Shown here piece by piece: positions 1 through 7,160 of a DNA stretch of 26,989 bases (within the stretch, counting starts at the first letter, position 1; each line of letters starts with the position of its first letter). The notes beneath the pieces were generated by a model. The model ran no database searches and was not told the origin of the DNA. It was given only the letters and a program-made list of their open reading frames with translations. The position numbers and the translations under genes are program-made. The DNA lies in contig DATLGD010000122.1 in the NCBI GenBank assembly GCA_035540755.1, positions 1 through 26,989 of the forward strand, given 5' to 3'. Source of the stretch: DATLGD01 sp035540755 (GTDB taxonomy: Bacteria > Actinomycetota > Actinomycetes > Mycobacteriales > SCTD01).

Positions 1-2
1 TG

Positions 3-587
3 CACGACGTCGTCGCGCACAGCGTGAGCCTGCTCGTGGTGCAGGCGGAGTCGGCCGCGGCGGTGCTGCCGAGCGACCCCGACCGCGCGGCGGCGCAGCT
101 GGAGCGGGTCGCGGACTCGGGCCGCCAGGCGCTGCACGAGCTGCGTCGGCTGCTCGGCGTGCTCCGGGCGTCCGAGGAAGAGGTCGCCGTCGGCCCGCAG
201 CCGACGCTGCACGACCTCGAGGACCTCGCCGCGTCCGTGCGGACGGCCGGCCACGAGGTCGCGCTCGACGTCGCACCCGGTCTCGACGACGTCCCGCTGG
301 GGCTGCAGCTGACCGCCTACCGGGTGGCGCAGGAGGCCCTCACCAACGCGGTGCGCCACGGGCGGGCTGCCCGCATCGCGGTGGCCGTGCGCCGTCGTGC
401 CGGGAAGCTCGAGGTGGAGGTGGTGGACGACGGGGCGGGGCCGCCGGACGGCGCTCAGGAGGCGGCAGGCCACGGACTGGCCGGGATGCGCGAGCGGGTC
501 GCCCTCTACGGCGGCCACCTCGACGCCGGCCCCCGCGCCGAGGGCGGCTGGCGCGTGCTCGCCTCCGCACCGGTGCCGGGGCCGTGA
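3..587 (+). CDS. Sensor histidine kinase, NarL/DesK (HisKA_3) type, C-terminal part; 5' end outside window
   Basis: The reading frame is open from the window edge and ends in TGA at 585-587, so only the catalytic half is present. The first residues are the H-box HDVVAHS; its first His is the expected phosphoacceptor of HisKA_3 kinases. A HATPase_c domain follows, with N-box AYRVAQEALTNAVRHG, G1 box VVDDGAG and G2 box GHGLAGMRERV. Proteins of this family autophosphorylate and pass the phosphate to a LuxR-type response regulator. The next gene is such a regulator and overlaps this stop codon by 4 bp (GTGA), so the two are almost certainly translationally coupled cognate partners. The sensory and membrane portion lies upstream of the window, so the signal cannot be inferred. 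Confidence 0.93.
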   Translation, partial: HDVVAHSVSLLVVQAESAAAVLPSDPDRAAAQLERVADSGRQALHELRRLLGVLRASEEEVAVGPQPTLHDLEDLAASVRTAGHEVALDVAPGLDDVPLGLQLTAYRVAQEALTNAVRHGRAARIAVAVRRRAGKLEVEVVDDGAGPPDGAQEAAGHGLAGMRERVALYGGHLDAGPRAEGGWRVLASAPVPGP

Positions 588-1243
588 CGACCGTCCTCGT
601 CGTCGACGACCAGGAGCTGGTCCGCGAGGGCCTGCGCCTGGTGCTGGACGCCGAGGCGGACCTCGAGGTGGTCGGCGAGGCGGGTGACGGCGATGCCGCC
701 GTGCGCGAGGCGCTGCGGCTGCGCCCGGACGTGGTCCTCATGGACGTCCGGATGCCCGGCACGGACGGGCTGACCGCGACCCGGCGGCTGCTCGCCGGCG
801 GACGGCCGGGCCCGAAGGTGCTGGTGCTGACCACCTTCGACCTCGACCAGTACGTCTTCGAGGCGCTGCGGGCCGGCGCGAGCGGCTTCCTGCTCAAGAG
901 CGCGCCCCGCCGGCACCTGGTGCACGCCGTGCGCAGCGTCGCTGACGGCGACGCGCTGCTCGACCCCTCGCTGACCCGGCGGCTGGTCGAGGACTTCGTG
1001 CGCCGGCCGCCGCCGTCGGCCGGCCGGCCGGCGCAGCTGCGCGGGCTCACCGACCGCGAGGTCGAGGTGCTGACGCTGGTCGCGCAGGGCCTGTCCAACG
1101 CCGAGGTCGCCGCGCGGCTCGTCGTCGGCGAGACGACGGTCAAGACGCACGTCGGCAGCGTGTTCGCCAAGCTCGGGCTGCGCGACCGGGTGCAGGCCGT
1201 GGTGCTGGCCTACGAGTGCGGCCTGGTGCGACCCGGCGGCTGA
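584..1243 (+). CDS. NarL/FixJ-family response regulator with LuxR-type HTH
   Basis: The protein has 219 residues, the usual length. The receiver domain has the acidic pair D8-D9, phosphoacceptor D54 in VLMDVRMPG, a conserved Thr in LVLTTFD and the conserved Lys in FLLKSA. The C-terminal GerE/LuxR helix-turn-helix runs from LTDREVEVLTLVAQG through TTVKTHVGSVFAKLGLRDR. It should be a DNA-binding transcription factor phosphorylated by the kinase encoded just upstream, whose stop codon overlaps this GTG start (GTGA). It ends 10 bp from the convergent vapC stop, and no clear terminator is visible in that gap. The regulon is unknown. As in many DesK/NarL pairs of actinobacteria, targets may be an ABC transporter upstream of the window, but nothing here shows that. 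Confidence 0.95.
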   Translation: MTTVLVVDDQELVREGLRLVLDAEADLEVVGEAGDGDAAVREALRLRPDVVLMDVRMPGTDGLTATRRLLAGGRPGPKVLVLTTFDLDQYVFEALRAGASGFLLKSAPRRHLVHAVRSVADGDALLDPSLTRRLVEDFVRRPPPSAGRPAQLRGLTDREVEVLTLVAQGLSNAEVAARLVVGETTVKTHVGSVFAKLGLRDRVQAVVLAYECGLVRPGG

Positions 1244-1253
1244 CTCGTCGGCG

Positions 1254-1688
1254 TCACCCCTCGATGACCTCCACCTGGACCCCGAGCGCCCGGTAGGTGT
1301 CCAGGGCTCGACGGTCGCGCGTGGCCAGCACCATGTCGTGCTCCACGGCCGCGGCGGCGACCAGCGCGTCGTAGACCTGCCCGCCGGCGACGCCCTTGTC
1401 CGGCAGGGACGCGAGAAGCGTGGCGTGACCCTCGGCAGACAGGAACCGGCTGGCCGGGAAGCTCTGGGCCAGCAGACGGGAGAGGACGGCCGGGCTGCGC
1501 CGCGCCGGGGCGGGCAGGCGGGAGAGCACGGAGAAGGTCTCGAACGCTGCGTGTCCGGACAGGCCCAGAGATCGTCCGCGCAGCGCCCGAGTGGTCACCG
1601 CGTGCTGATCGTGATCGGCCCAAACCAGGCAGACGGCGACGCTGGTGTCGACGAGCAGCTCGGGAGGCCGGCTACTTCTGGTCGGCAT
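1254..1688 (-). CDS. vapC: PIN-domain ribonuclease toxin, VapC family
   Basis: The protein has 144 residues from the ATG at 1688 (MPTRSSRPP). An in-frame ATG at 1712 exists but would extend the overlap with vapB from 17 to 41 bp and adds residues that do not look PIN-like. All four acidic positions of the PIN active site can be placed: D14 (LLVDTSV), E50 (AAFETFSVL), D107 (QVYDALV) and D125 (ATRDRRAL). VapC toxins are Mg2+-dependent RNases, often cutting tRNA or rRNA, and are neutralised by the upstream antitoxin. The gene overlaps the vapB stop codon, the standard toxin-antitoxin arrangement. Its RNA target cannot be predicted from sequence. Confidence 0.92.
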   Translation of the reverse strand: MPTRSSRPPELLVDTSVAVCLVWADHDQHAVTTRALRGRSLGLSGHAAFETFSVLSRLPAPARRSPAVLSRLLAQSFPASRFLSAEGHATLLASLPDKGVAGGQVYDALVAAAAVEHDMVLATRDRRALDTYRALGVQVEVIEG

Positions 1689-1905
1689 CGCGCAGTCTGC
1701 GCACGTCCTCATCGGTGACCGTGACGCCGCTGGCCGGGATCACCAGCCGGCCGTCGCGCTCCTCGAGCGCGTCTCCGACGACCGGCTCGACCCGCAGCGC
1801 GGCGCCGTCGGCCACCACGTCGACCTCGCCGGGGCGCAGGCCCAACAGGTCGCGGAGCTGCTTGGGGATGACCAGCCGTCCGGCGCTGTCAATGGTCGTG
1901 CGCAT
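1672..1905 (-). CDS. vapB: AbrB/SpoVT-type antitoxin, VapB family
   Basis: The protein has 77 residues. Its N-terminal half is a SpoVT-AbrB (swapped-hairpin) DNA-binding domain: MRTTIDSAGRLVIPKQLRDLLGLRPG, then the second strand pair around VDVVADGAALRVEPV. The C-terminal tail (about residues 50-77) is the expected toxin-binding segment. It precedes and overlaps vapC, so the pair is a type II VapBC module. No Shine-Dalgarno sequence precedes the ATG. Instead a TAGCCT hexamer lies exactly 6 nt upstream and a 7-bp palindrome covers the same spot (separate entries), consistent with a leaderless, autorepressed promoter. A second ATG at 1910-1908 is in another frame. The pair lies directly behind tilS, where many actinobacteria have hpt. 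Confidence 0.92.
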   Translation of the reverse strand: MRTTIDSAGRLVIPKQLRDLLGLRPGEVDVVADGAALRVEPVVGDALEERDGRLVIPASGVTVTDEDVRRLRDADQK

Positions 1906-1911
1906 GCCATG

Positions 1912-1932
1912 AGGCTACCACTGCCGTGGTAG
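1912..1932 (-). promoter_or_regulatory. Candidate vapB operator palindrome with leaderless -10 box
   Basis: Bases 1915-1921 (CTACCAC) and 1926-1932 (GTGGTAG) form a perfect 7-bp inverted repeat around TGCC. On the minus strand the second arm runs into TAGCCT (1917-1912), a TANNNT-type -10 box, followed by 6 nt and the vapB ATG. The TAG is also the tilS stop codon. VapB-type proteins commonly bind palindromes over their own promoter, so this is the natural candidate operator. No good -35 element is visible. The repeat could also help terminate tilS transcripts, but the stem is short and has no U tract. Confidence 0.5.
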
Positions 1933-2868
1933 GTAGGCCAGGCGCCCGTCTCGGCGCACCGCGCAGCCGCCGCCCGGCAGCGCGACGGCGCTCTGGCCGC
2001 GCCAGCGCTCGACGAGGGCGCGCAGCGCCTCGACGTGCGCGGCGGTGAGGGCGCGACCGCACTGCTGCTCGGCCCACTGCTTGAGCGCCCGGGAGCGCAG
2101 CGCAGGCGGCAGGGCGGCGACGCGCTCGACGTCGGGCTCCACCGGCAGGCCAGGGGTGAGCGCGTCGAGGGCGTCGGCGTCCTCGCGCAGCTGGGCGGCG
2201 GTGCGCGCCAGCGCCGCGGCGACGCCTGGCCCCAGGGCCTGCTCGAGCGCCGGCATCGCGGTGGCGCGCACCCGCACCCGCGCGTAGGCGGGGTCGGCGT
2301 TGTGCGGGTCGTCGACCGGCTCGAGGCCTGCCTCCCGGCAGGCGGCCCGCACTGTGCCGCGAGGCAGGTCGAGCAGCGGGCGCCGGTACACGCCTCGGGC
2401 GGCGGGCATCCCGGCGAGCGACCGCGCCCCCGAACCACGGGCCAGGGCCAGCAGCACCGTCTCGGCCTGGTCGTCCCGGGTGTGGCCCAGCAGGACGGCG
2501 GCGAGGGCTCGGCGCTCGACGGCGGCGTCCAGCAGGCGGTACCGCAGCGCGCGGGCCGCAGCCTCGGGACCACCCCCGACATCCACAGCACCAGGGTGCT
2601 GTTGATTTCCGAGCAGTTCTGCGTCGAGGCCGAGCCCCCGGCACTGCGCGGCCGCGCGCTCGGCGACCGCGCGCGAGCCCGGCTGCAGGCCGTGGTCGAC
2701 GACGAGGGCGACCGAGCCGGGACGCTCGAAGGACAGCGCCGCGGCCAGGGCGAGGGAGTCGGCACCGCCTGAGACGGCGGCGGCCACGGGGGGGCCGGCC
2801 GGCAGGTCGGCCAGGCACCGGCGGACGGCGACCCGGACCGCGGCGGTGGCGGCCGGCGGTCCGGTCAC
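1915..2868 (-). CDS. tilS: tRNA(Ile)-lysidine synthetase
   Basis: The protein has 317 residues starting at GTG, similar to other actinobacterial TilS proteins, which lack the long C-terminal domains of E. coli TilS. The PP-loop is SGGADS at residues 33-38, with the family signatures LVVDHGLQPGS, GGPEAAARALRYRLL and LGHTRDDQAETVLLALARGSG downstream. The enzyme uses ATP and lysine to convert C34 of tRNA-Ile(CAU) to lysidine, which makes it read AUA; it is normally essential. It starts 42 nt after the metalloprotease stop, in the same direction. The order dacB, metalloprotease, tilS is conserved in actinobacteria, but here the next genes are vapBC rather than hpt. The stop codon is embedded in the vapB control region. 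Confidence 0.95.
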   Translation of the reverse strand: MTGPPAATAAVRVAVRRCLADLPAGPPVAAAVSGGADSLALAAALSFERPGSVALVVDHGLQPGSRAVAERAAAQCRGLGLDAELLGNQQHPGAVDVGGGPEAAARALRYRLLDAAVERRALAAVLLGHTRDDQAETVLLALARGSGARSLAGMPAARGVYRRPLLDLPRGTVRAACREAGLEPVDDPHNADPAYARVRVRATAMPALEQALGPGVAAALARTAAQLREDADALDALTPGLPVEPDVERVAALPPALRSRALKQWAEQQCGRALTAAHVEALRALVERWRGQSAVALPGGGCAVRRDGRLAYLPRQW

Positions 2869-2910
2869 GGTGCCGGGTCCGTGCGCCGTCGGGCCGCGCG
2901 GATCACGGCC

Positions 2911-3978
2911 TCAGGCGGTGATCTCGGCGGGGCCGGCGCCGTGCACCCGCTCCACCCACTGCTGCGGCTGCCGGATCTCCTCGCGCGTGGGCAGGGTCGC
3001 CGGCGACTCCCACACCCGGTTGAACGCCGTCATGCCGACGGCGTCGACGCAGTGGTCGACGAACGCCTTGCCCTCGGCGTACTGGAGCGCCTTGAGGTCG
3101 AGGCCGAGCAGGCGGCGCAGCAGCTTGTCCAGCGGGCCGCCGGCCTGCTTGCGCCGCTCCTGGAAGCGCGCCCTGATGGTCGTCACCGTCGGCACGACGC
3201 CCGGCCCGACGCCGTCCATGACGTGCTCGGCGTGCCCCTCGAGCAGGCTCATGAAGGCCGTGACCCGGTCGAGGACGACCTTCTGCTCGGGGGTCTGCAG
3301 GAGGTCGACGACCGAGCCGCCACGAGGCAGGGCGGTCGCCACGTTCTTCAGCCGGTCGAGCAGCGCGGCCGGGTCGTCGAGGTGGCTGGCCTCCAGCAGC
3401 GCGCGCACCTCGCCGCGCACGTGGTCGTGCATCCAGGGGACGGCGGTGAACTGGGTGCGGTGGGTGACCTCGTGCAGCGTCACCCACAGCCGGAAGTCGT
3501 GCGGGTCGACGCCGAGCCGGCGCTCGGTCTCGACGATGTTCGGCGCGACGAGCACCAGTCGCCCGTCGGTCCCCTCGGGCAGGAAGGCCTCGTACTGGCC
3601 GAGGACCTTGCCCGAGAGCCAGGCGAGGATCGTGCCCATCTGCACGCCGGCGACCTTCGCGGTGATCGCGCCGGCGACGGCGTTCGGCTGCTTGTCGCGC
3701 AGCTTGTCGGTCAGCGGCTCCAGCACCGTCTGGAACGAGCGGACGTTGACCGCGGCCCAGCCGGGCCGGTCGACGACGACGGCCTCCTCGGCGTCCATCG
3801 GCGGCACCAGCCCCGTGACCGCGCGCACGTGCTCCTCGGCCTGCACCGCGAGGCCACGCAGCTCGGTGACCACCTCGGTGGCCTCCGACCAGCTGATCTG
3901 CGGCGGGGCGGGCGCGAGCCGCTTGGCGGTCGCGGCGGCGAGGTCGTAGTCGACGGGGGTCCCGGGTGCTCCAGCCAC
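2911..3978 (-). CDS. Zinc-dependent metalloprotease-like protein of the dacB-tilS cluster ("F420 biosynthesis-associated" family)
   Basis: The protein has 355 residues from the GTG at 3978, or 358 from a GTG at 3987. The first is preferred because a TAGCGT hexamer sits 7 nt before it. The frame stays open further upstream into dacB, but that part is not protein-like. The diagnostic motif is LHEVTHRTQF, an HExxH zinc site, with further conserved-looking His and Glu in WMHDHVRGEVRALLE. From memory, relatives sit between dacB and tilS in most actinobacteria (for example Rv3626c) and are annotated as zinc-dependent metalloproteases or F420-biosynthesis-associated proteins; a biochemical role is not established to my knowledge. 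No signal peptide or membrane segment is seen, so it is probably cytosolic. Confidence 0.88.
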   Translation of the reverse strand: MAGAPGTPVDYDLAAATAKRLAPAPPQISWSEATEVVTELRGLAVQAEEHVRAVTGLVPPMDAEEAVVVDRPGWAAVNVRSFQTVLEPLTDKLRDKQPNAVAGAITAKVAGVQMGTILAWLSGKVLGQYEAFLPEGTDGRLVLVAPNIVETERRLGVDPHDFRLWVTLHEVTHRTQFTAVPWMHDHVRGEVRALLEASHLDDPAALLDRLKNVATALPRGGSVVDLLQTPEQKVVLDRVTAFMSLLEGHAEHVMDGVGPGVVPTVTTIRARFQERRKQAGGPLDKLLRRLLGLDLKALQYAEGKAFVDHCVDAVGMTAFNRVWESPATLPTREEIRQPQQWVERVHGAGPAEITA

Positions 3979-3985
3979 CTCCGGC

Positions 3986-3991
3986 ACGCTA
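3986..3991 (-). promoter_or_regulatory. Candidate leaderless -10 box (TAGCGT) for the metalloprotease
   Basis: On the minus strand TAGCGT is followed by 7 nt and then the GTG at 3978. This matches the TANNNT-N6/7-start arrangement of leaderless actinobacterial transcripts. The same hexamer with the same spacing precedes the methyltransferase gene at 15047-15052. No matching -35 is evident. Confidence 0.4.
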
Positions 3992-4003
3992 CGCCTGTCG
4001 GCT

Positions 4004-4101
4004 CGGTGGAGCGGCTGCGGCGGGTGAGGGCCGCCCTCTACCCGCCAAGAGGGCTCCTCACGGGTGGGGGGTGGCGCAGAACCGCCGCAGCCGCTCCACC
4101 G
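4004..4101 (-). repeat. Long inverted repeat with nested stems between dacB and the metalloprotease
   Basis: Bases 4004-4023 and 4082-4101 are a perfect 20-bp inverted repeat (arm begins CGGTGGAGCGG). The 58-nt interior holds two further nested perfect stems: 4024-4029 with 4056-4061 (GTGAGG/CCTCAC) and 4033-4039 with 4048-4054 (GCCCTCT/AGAGGGC). The structure starts 1 bp after the dacB stop codon and ends before the next gene. In RNA it would be very stable. It may be a rho-independent terminator without a U tract, an RNase III-type processing site or a dispersed palindromic repeat. The sequence alone does not decide between these. Confidence 0.85.
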
Positions 4102-4102
4102 G

Positions 4103-5515
4103 TCAGCGACAGCCGCACTGAGCCAGGGAGGCGGCCAGCCGGTCGAGCACCCGCTCCGCGGCACGGACAGCCGGCACCGCGTCGGCGGTGAAGGCGAACG
4201 CGAGCAGCCGCCCCTCCGCGGTGCGGACGACCCCGGACAGTGCGCTCACCCCGCGCAGCGTCCCGGTCTTGGCCCGCACGACCCCGGCCCCGGGCACCTC
4301 CGGACCGTCCCGGTAGCGCAGCGACAGCGTCCCGTCGAAACCCGCCACCGGCAGGCCGGTGAGCACCGGCGAGAGCTCTCCCGGCTCACCGCTCGTCACG
4401 CCGGCGAGCAGGCGGGTGAGCGCGCCGGGTGCCAGGGCGCTGTCGCGCGACAGGCCGCTGCCGTCGGCCAGCTGCACCGCCTCGCCGCTGACGCCGAGCG
4501 GCTCGAGCACCCGCGCGGACGCCGACGACAGCGCGCTGCGCACTCCGTCGAAGCTGGCCGGCTCGCCCTCGGCCAGCGCCACCTGCCTGGCGAGGGACTC
4601 GGCGAGGTCGTTGTCGCTGGCGCTCAGCATGCGCTCGACCAGCGAGCGGACCGGGGGCCCCTCGACGGCGGCGAGCTCGGCCGCCCCCTCCGGCGCGGTG
4701 CCGCGCACGACCGGGGGCGTCGGCCCGTCGCGGGCCAGCAGCCGGGCCAGGGCAGCCCCCGCCGCAAGAGCCGGGTCGGTGGAGCGCGCCTGGCGCCCGG
4801 GCCGCACCCGCCCGCCGTCGACCATGAGCGCCATGACCGGCGCGACGTTGCCGTCGGCGACGTAGTTCGGCTGCCAGCCCGGACCGAGCGGCGCGCCCGC
4901 GTAGAGGGTGTCGTCGACGAGCACGCGGGCCACCGGCGTGCCGCCGCGGGTGGCGAGCGCCTGCTGCGCCAGCACGTCCAGGCGGGCGTCCTGTGCCGAG
5001 CCTCTCGCGTCGCGGCTCGACGCGAGGGTCGTGTCGCCGACGCCGACGAGCACGACGTCGCCCGGCTCCGGCCCGGCGACGACACGGGTGCGCAGCCGAG
5101 AGTCGTCGTCGAGGACGGTGAGGGCGGCCACCGCGGTCACGATCTTCGCGGTCGAGGCCGGCAGCAGCAGCGCCCCGGCGTCGCGCTCGTGCACCACCTC
5201 GCCCGTGGCGACGTCGACCACCGAGACGGCCAGGCGCCCGCCGAGGGCCGGATCCGCGAGCGCCAGGTCGACCAGCGCCGACACGGCCTGCGCCGTCGGC
5301 TGCGCGCCGTCGTCGCCGGTGCCGGCGGGCTCGAGCAGCGCCGGCCGGTCGGGGGGCGCGGCCGGGGCGGGCAGCGGGTCGCGCGGCTGCTCGCCGGCGA
5401 CGGGCGGCGGCGAGGTGTCGCCGGCGTCGTCCTGCCAGCGCACGGCGGTGGCCGTGCCGGCGACCAGCGTCAGGACGAGCAGCCCGCCGACCAGCGCCTT
5501 GCCGCTCGCCCGCAC
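4103..5515 (-). CDS. dacB: D-alanyl-D-alanine carboxypeptidase / endopeptidase, PBP4 (S13) family
   Basis: The protein has 470 residues from GTG. An uncleaved anchor or signal peptide occupies about residues 6-25 (ALVGGLLVLTLVAGTATAV), followed by a Pro/Ala-rich linker to about residue 70. The penicillin-binding active site is complete: S121-x-x-K124 (STAK), S300-D301-N302 and K416-T-G (KTGTL). The family trims or cleaves peptidoglycan stem peptides outside the membrane. Upstream, a GGGAGGGCGAGG stretch precedes the start as a ribosome binding site. The gene is divergent from ppa across 99 bp and is followed by the long inverted repeat and the metalloprotease. This arrangement is conserved (Rv3627c/Rv3628 in M. 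tuberculosis, from memory). Confidence 0.95.
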   Translation of the reverse strand: MRASGKALVGGLLVLTLVAGTATAVRWQDDAGDTSPPPVAGEQPRDPLPAPAAPPDRPALLEPAGTGDDGAQPTAQAVSALVDLALADPALGGRLAVSVVDVATGEVVHERDAGALLLPASTAKIVTAVAALTVLDDDSRLRTRVVAGPEPGDVVLVGVGDTTLASSRDARGSAQDARLDVLAQQALATRGGTPVARVLVDDTLYAGAPLGPGWQPNYVADGNVAPVMALMVDGGRVRPGRQARSTDPALAAGAALARLLARDGPTPPVVRGTAPEGAAELAAVEGPPVRSLVERMLSASDNDLAESLARQVALAEGEPASFDGVRSALSSASARVLEPLGVSGEAVQLADGSGLSRDSALAPGALTRLLAGVTSGEPGELSPVLTGLPVAGFDGTLSLRYRDGPEVPGAGVVRAKTGTLRGVSALSGVVRTAEGRLLAFAFTADAVPAVRAAERVLDRLAASLAQCGCR

Positions 5516-5569
5516 CCTCGCCCTCCCGGCCCGTCGGGACCGCCCGACGCCCGGGCGGGCCTCTGCGCG

Positions 5570-5575
5570 ACACTA
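5570..5575 (-). promoter_or_regulatory. Candidate -10 box (TAGTGT) for dacB in the dacB-ppa divergent region
   Basis: Within the 99-bp divergent spacer, TAGTGT on the minus strand fits TANNNT and lies 54 nt before the dacB GTG. The overlapping plus-strand sequence CACTAGGAC could serve ppa. No convincing -35 element is present for either. Confidence 0.3.
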
Positions 5576-5614
5576 GGACGTCTGGCCCGTCCCCCCGTCC
5601 GAAAGGCACCGCCC

Positions 5615-6139
5615 GTGGAGTTCGACGTCACCATCGAGATCCCGAAGGGGCAGCGCAACAAGTACGAGATGGACCACCACAGCGGCCGGATCCGGCTGGA
5701 CCGCCGGCTGTTCACCAGCACGAGCTACCCGGCCGACTACGGCTTCGTCGAGGACACGCTCGGCGGCGACGGCGACCCGCTGGACGCGCTGGTGCTGCTC
5801 GACGAGCCGACCTTCCCCGGCTGCCTCATCCGCGTGCGGGCCCTCGGCATGTTCCGCATGCGTGACGAGGCCGGCCCGGACGAGAAGCTGCTGTGCATCC
5901 CGGCCGGCGACCCGCGGCAGCAGCACCTGCAGGACATCGGGGACATCAGCGAGTTCGACAAGCTGGAGATCCAGCACTTCTTCGAGGTCTACAAGGACCT
6001 CGAGCCCGGCAAGTCGGTCGAGGGCGCCGAGTGGGTCGGCCGCGAGGAGGCCGAGGCCGAGGTGCTCGCCTCCCGCAAGCGCTACGAGGAGGACCCGGAG
6101 GCCGTCGCGCACGTCGGCGACCCGGACACCAAGCACTAG
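5615..6139 (+). CDS. ppa: Soluble inorganic pyrophosphatase, family I
   Basis: The protein has 174 residues, close to the E. coli enzyme's length. The start is the GTG at 5615, chosen because the protein aligns from VEFDVTIEIPKGQRNKYE and an AAAGG ribosome binding site lies 8 nt upstream. The open frame extends far upstream over dacB, but only in antisense. The family signature DGDPLD is at residues 52-57, and DYGFVEDTLGGDGDP carries the metal-binding acids. The enzyme hydrolyses cytosolic PPi to two phosphates with Mg2+, pulling biosynthetic reactions forward. It is transcribed divergently from dacB, and the TSUP permease follows 24 bp downstream. A membrane pyrophosphatase (hppA) is about 10 kb away. 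Confidence 0.97.
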   Translation: MEFDVTIEIPKGQRNKYEMDHHSGRIRLDRRLFTSTSYPADYGFVEDTLGGDGDPLDALVLLDEPTFPGCLIRVRALGMFRMRDEAGPDEKLLCIPAGDPRQQHLQDIGDISEFDKLEIQHFFEVYKDLEPGKSVEGAEWVGREEAEAEVLASRKRYEEDPEAVAHVGDPDTKH

Positions 6140-6163
6140 CCGCGGCGGCGACCGCACCCCGAC

Positions 6164-6943
6164 GTGGACGTCTCGCTGCAGGACGTGCTCGTCCTGTGCG
6201 CCTTCGCGCTGCTCGCCGGCGCCGTCGACGCCGTCGTCGGCGGGGGCGGGCTGGTGCAGCTGCCGGCACTGCTCGTCGTGCTGCCGCAGGCGCCGGTCGT
6301 CGCGCTGCTCGGCACGAACAAGCTGGCCTCGATCGTCGGGACGTCGTCGGCGGCGGTCACCTACCTGCGCCGCACTCCGGTGGACGTGCGGACGGCGGTC
6401 ACGATGGCGGCTGCCGCCTTCGTCGGGTCCGGTGGCGGAGCGCTGCTCGCGACCCGGATCGACAGCGAGGTCCTGCAGCCGGTCGTGCTCGTCGCCCTGA
6501 TCGCCGTCTTCGCCTACACGCTGACCCGGCCGGCGCTCGGCGAGGTCGAGCTGCTGCGGCTGCCGCCGCGGGTGCAGCGAGCGGTGGCCCTGTCCGGCGG
6601 GACGGTCATCGGCTTCTACGACGGACTGGCCGGGCCGGGGACCGGCAGCTTCCTGGTGTTCCTGCTCGTCGGCGCCGTCGGCCTGTCGTTCCTGCACGCC
6701 AGCGCCACCTCGAAGGTGGTCAACACCGCGACGAACGCGGCGGCGCTGCTGCTGTTCGCCGCGGGCGGGCACGTGCTGTGGGCGGTCGGCGCGGCGATGG
6801 CGGTCTCGAACCTGGTCGGAGCGCAGGTCGGGGCGCGGGTGGCGATCCGGTACGGGAGCGGGCTGGTGCGGCGGGTGTTCCTGGTCGTCGTCAGCGTGCT
6901 CATCGCGCGGCTGGCCTGGGATGTCGTCGCCATGTGGCTCTGA
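6164..6943 (+). CDS. TSUP-family permease (TauE/SafE, DUF81)
   Basis: The protein has 259 residues from the GTG at 6164 and is hydrophobic throughout, with about seven or eight predicted membrane helices. The N-terminal GGGGLVQLPAL at about residues 26-36 is the glycine-rich TSUP signature, and the second half repeats the pattern around DGLAGPGTGSFLVFLLVG, as expected for a two-repeat transporter. Members move sulfite, sulfoacetate, taurine-derived or other small organic anions across the membrane; the substrate cannot be assigned here. It lies 24 bp after ppa in the same direction and is probably cotranscribed. It ends before a terminator-like hairpin and the convergent tRNA gene. Confidence 0.88.
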   Translation: MDVSLQDVLVLCAFALLAGAVDAVVGGGGLVQLPALLVVLPQAPVVALLGTNKLASIVGTSSAAVTYLRRTPVDVRTAVTMAAAAFVGSGGGALLATRIDSEVLQPVVLVALIAVFAYTLTRPALGEVELLRLPPRVQRAVALSGGTVIGFYDGLAGPGTGSFLVFLLVGAVGLSFLHASATSKVVNTATNAAALLLFAAGGHVLWAVGAAMAVSNLVGAQVGARVAIRYGSGLVRRVFLVVVSVLIARLAWDVVAMWL

Positions 6944-6984
6944 CCCGCCGCGGTTGCCCGCCGCCGGTCTCCCACGCGACCCGA

Positions 6985-7029
6985 CTCTGACGGCGGGCGG
7001 CCCCGCCTGCGCGCGACCCACCGTCAGAG
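6985..7029. terminator. Candidate terminator between the TSUP permease and the convergent tRNA-Thr
   Basis: CTCTGACGG (6985-6993) and CCGTCAGAG (7021-7029) form a perfect 9-bp stem around a 27-nt G+C-rich interior. It lies between two converging transcription units and has no T tract, as is common for actinobacterial terminators. Confidence 0.5.
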
Positions 7030-7051
7030 ATCAGCGCGGCGAGCGCGATGG

Positions 7052-7124
7052 AGCCGCCTGTCGGAATCGAACCGACGACCTATTCATTACGAGTGAATCG
7101 CTCTGCCGACTGAGCTAAGGCGGC
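7052..7124 (-). tRNA. tRNA-Thr, anticodon CGT
   Basis: The minus strand folds into a standard 73-nt cloverleaf. Acceptor GCCGCCT (7124-7118) pairs with AGGCGGC (7059-7053). The D arm is GCTC-AGTCGGCA-GAGC. The anticodon stem ATTCA/TGAAT holds loop CTCGTAA, placing anticodon CGT at 7091-7089, which reads ACG Thr codons. The T arm is GTCGG-TTCGATT-CCGAC. The discriminator base is T. CCA is not encoded. It begins 36 nt after the holB stop in the same direction. Confidence 0.97.
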
Positions 7125-7160
7125 GCTGTTCGGCTGGTGCGGCGGAGAGTCTAGGGCACC

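Noticed and set aside
340..1170. Long minus-strand open frames opposite the kinase and regulator genes
   Set aside because: They are Arg/Pro/Ala-rich antisense shadows typical of very high-G+C DNA, with no domain, and lie opposite well-supported genes.
2581..2640. Locally A/T-richer stretch inside tilS as a possible insertion
   Set aside because: The frame is intact and it encodes a plausible loop (LLGNQQHPG) before the conserved GGPEAAAR; no flanking repeats were found.
7052..7124. tRNA-Thr as an integration site for a mobile element
   Set aside because: No integrase, no duplicated 3' end of the tRNA and no foreign-looking genes are present on either side.
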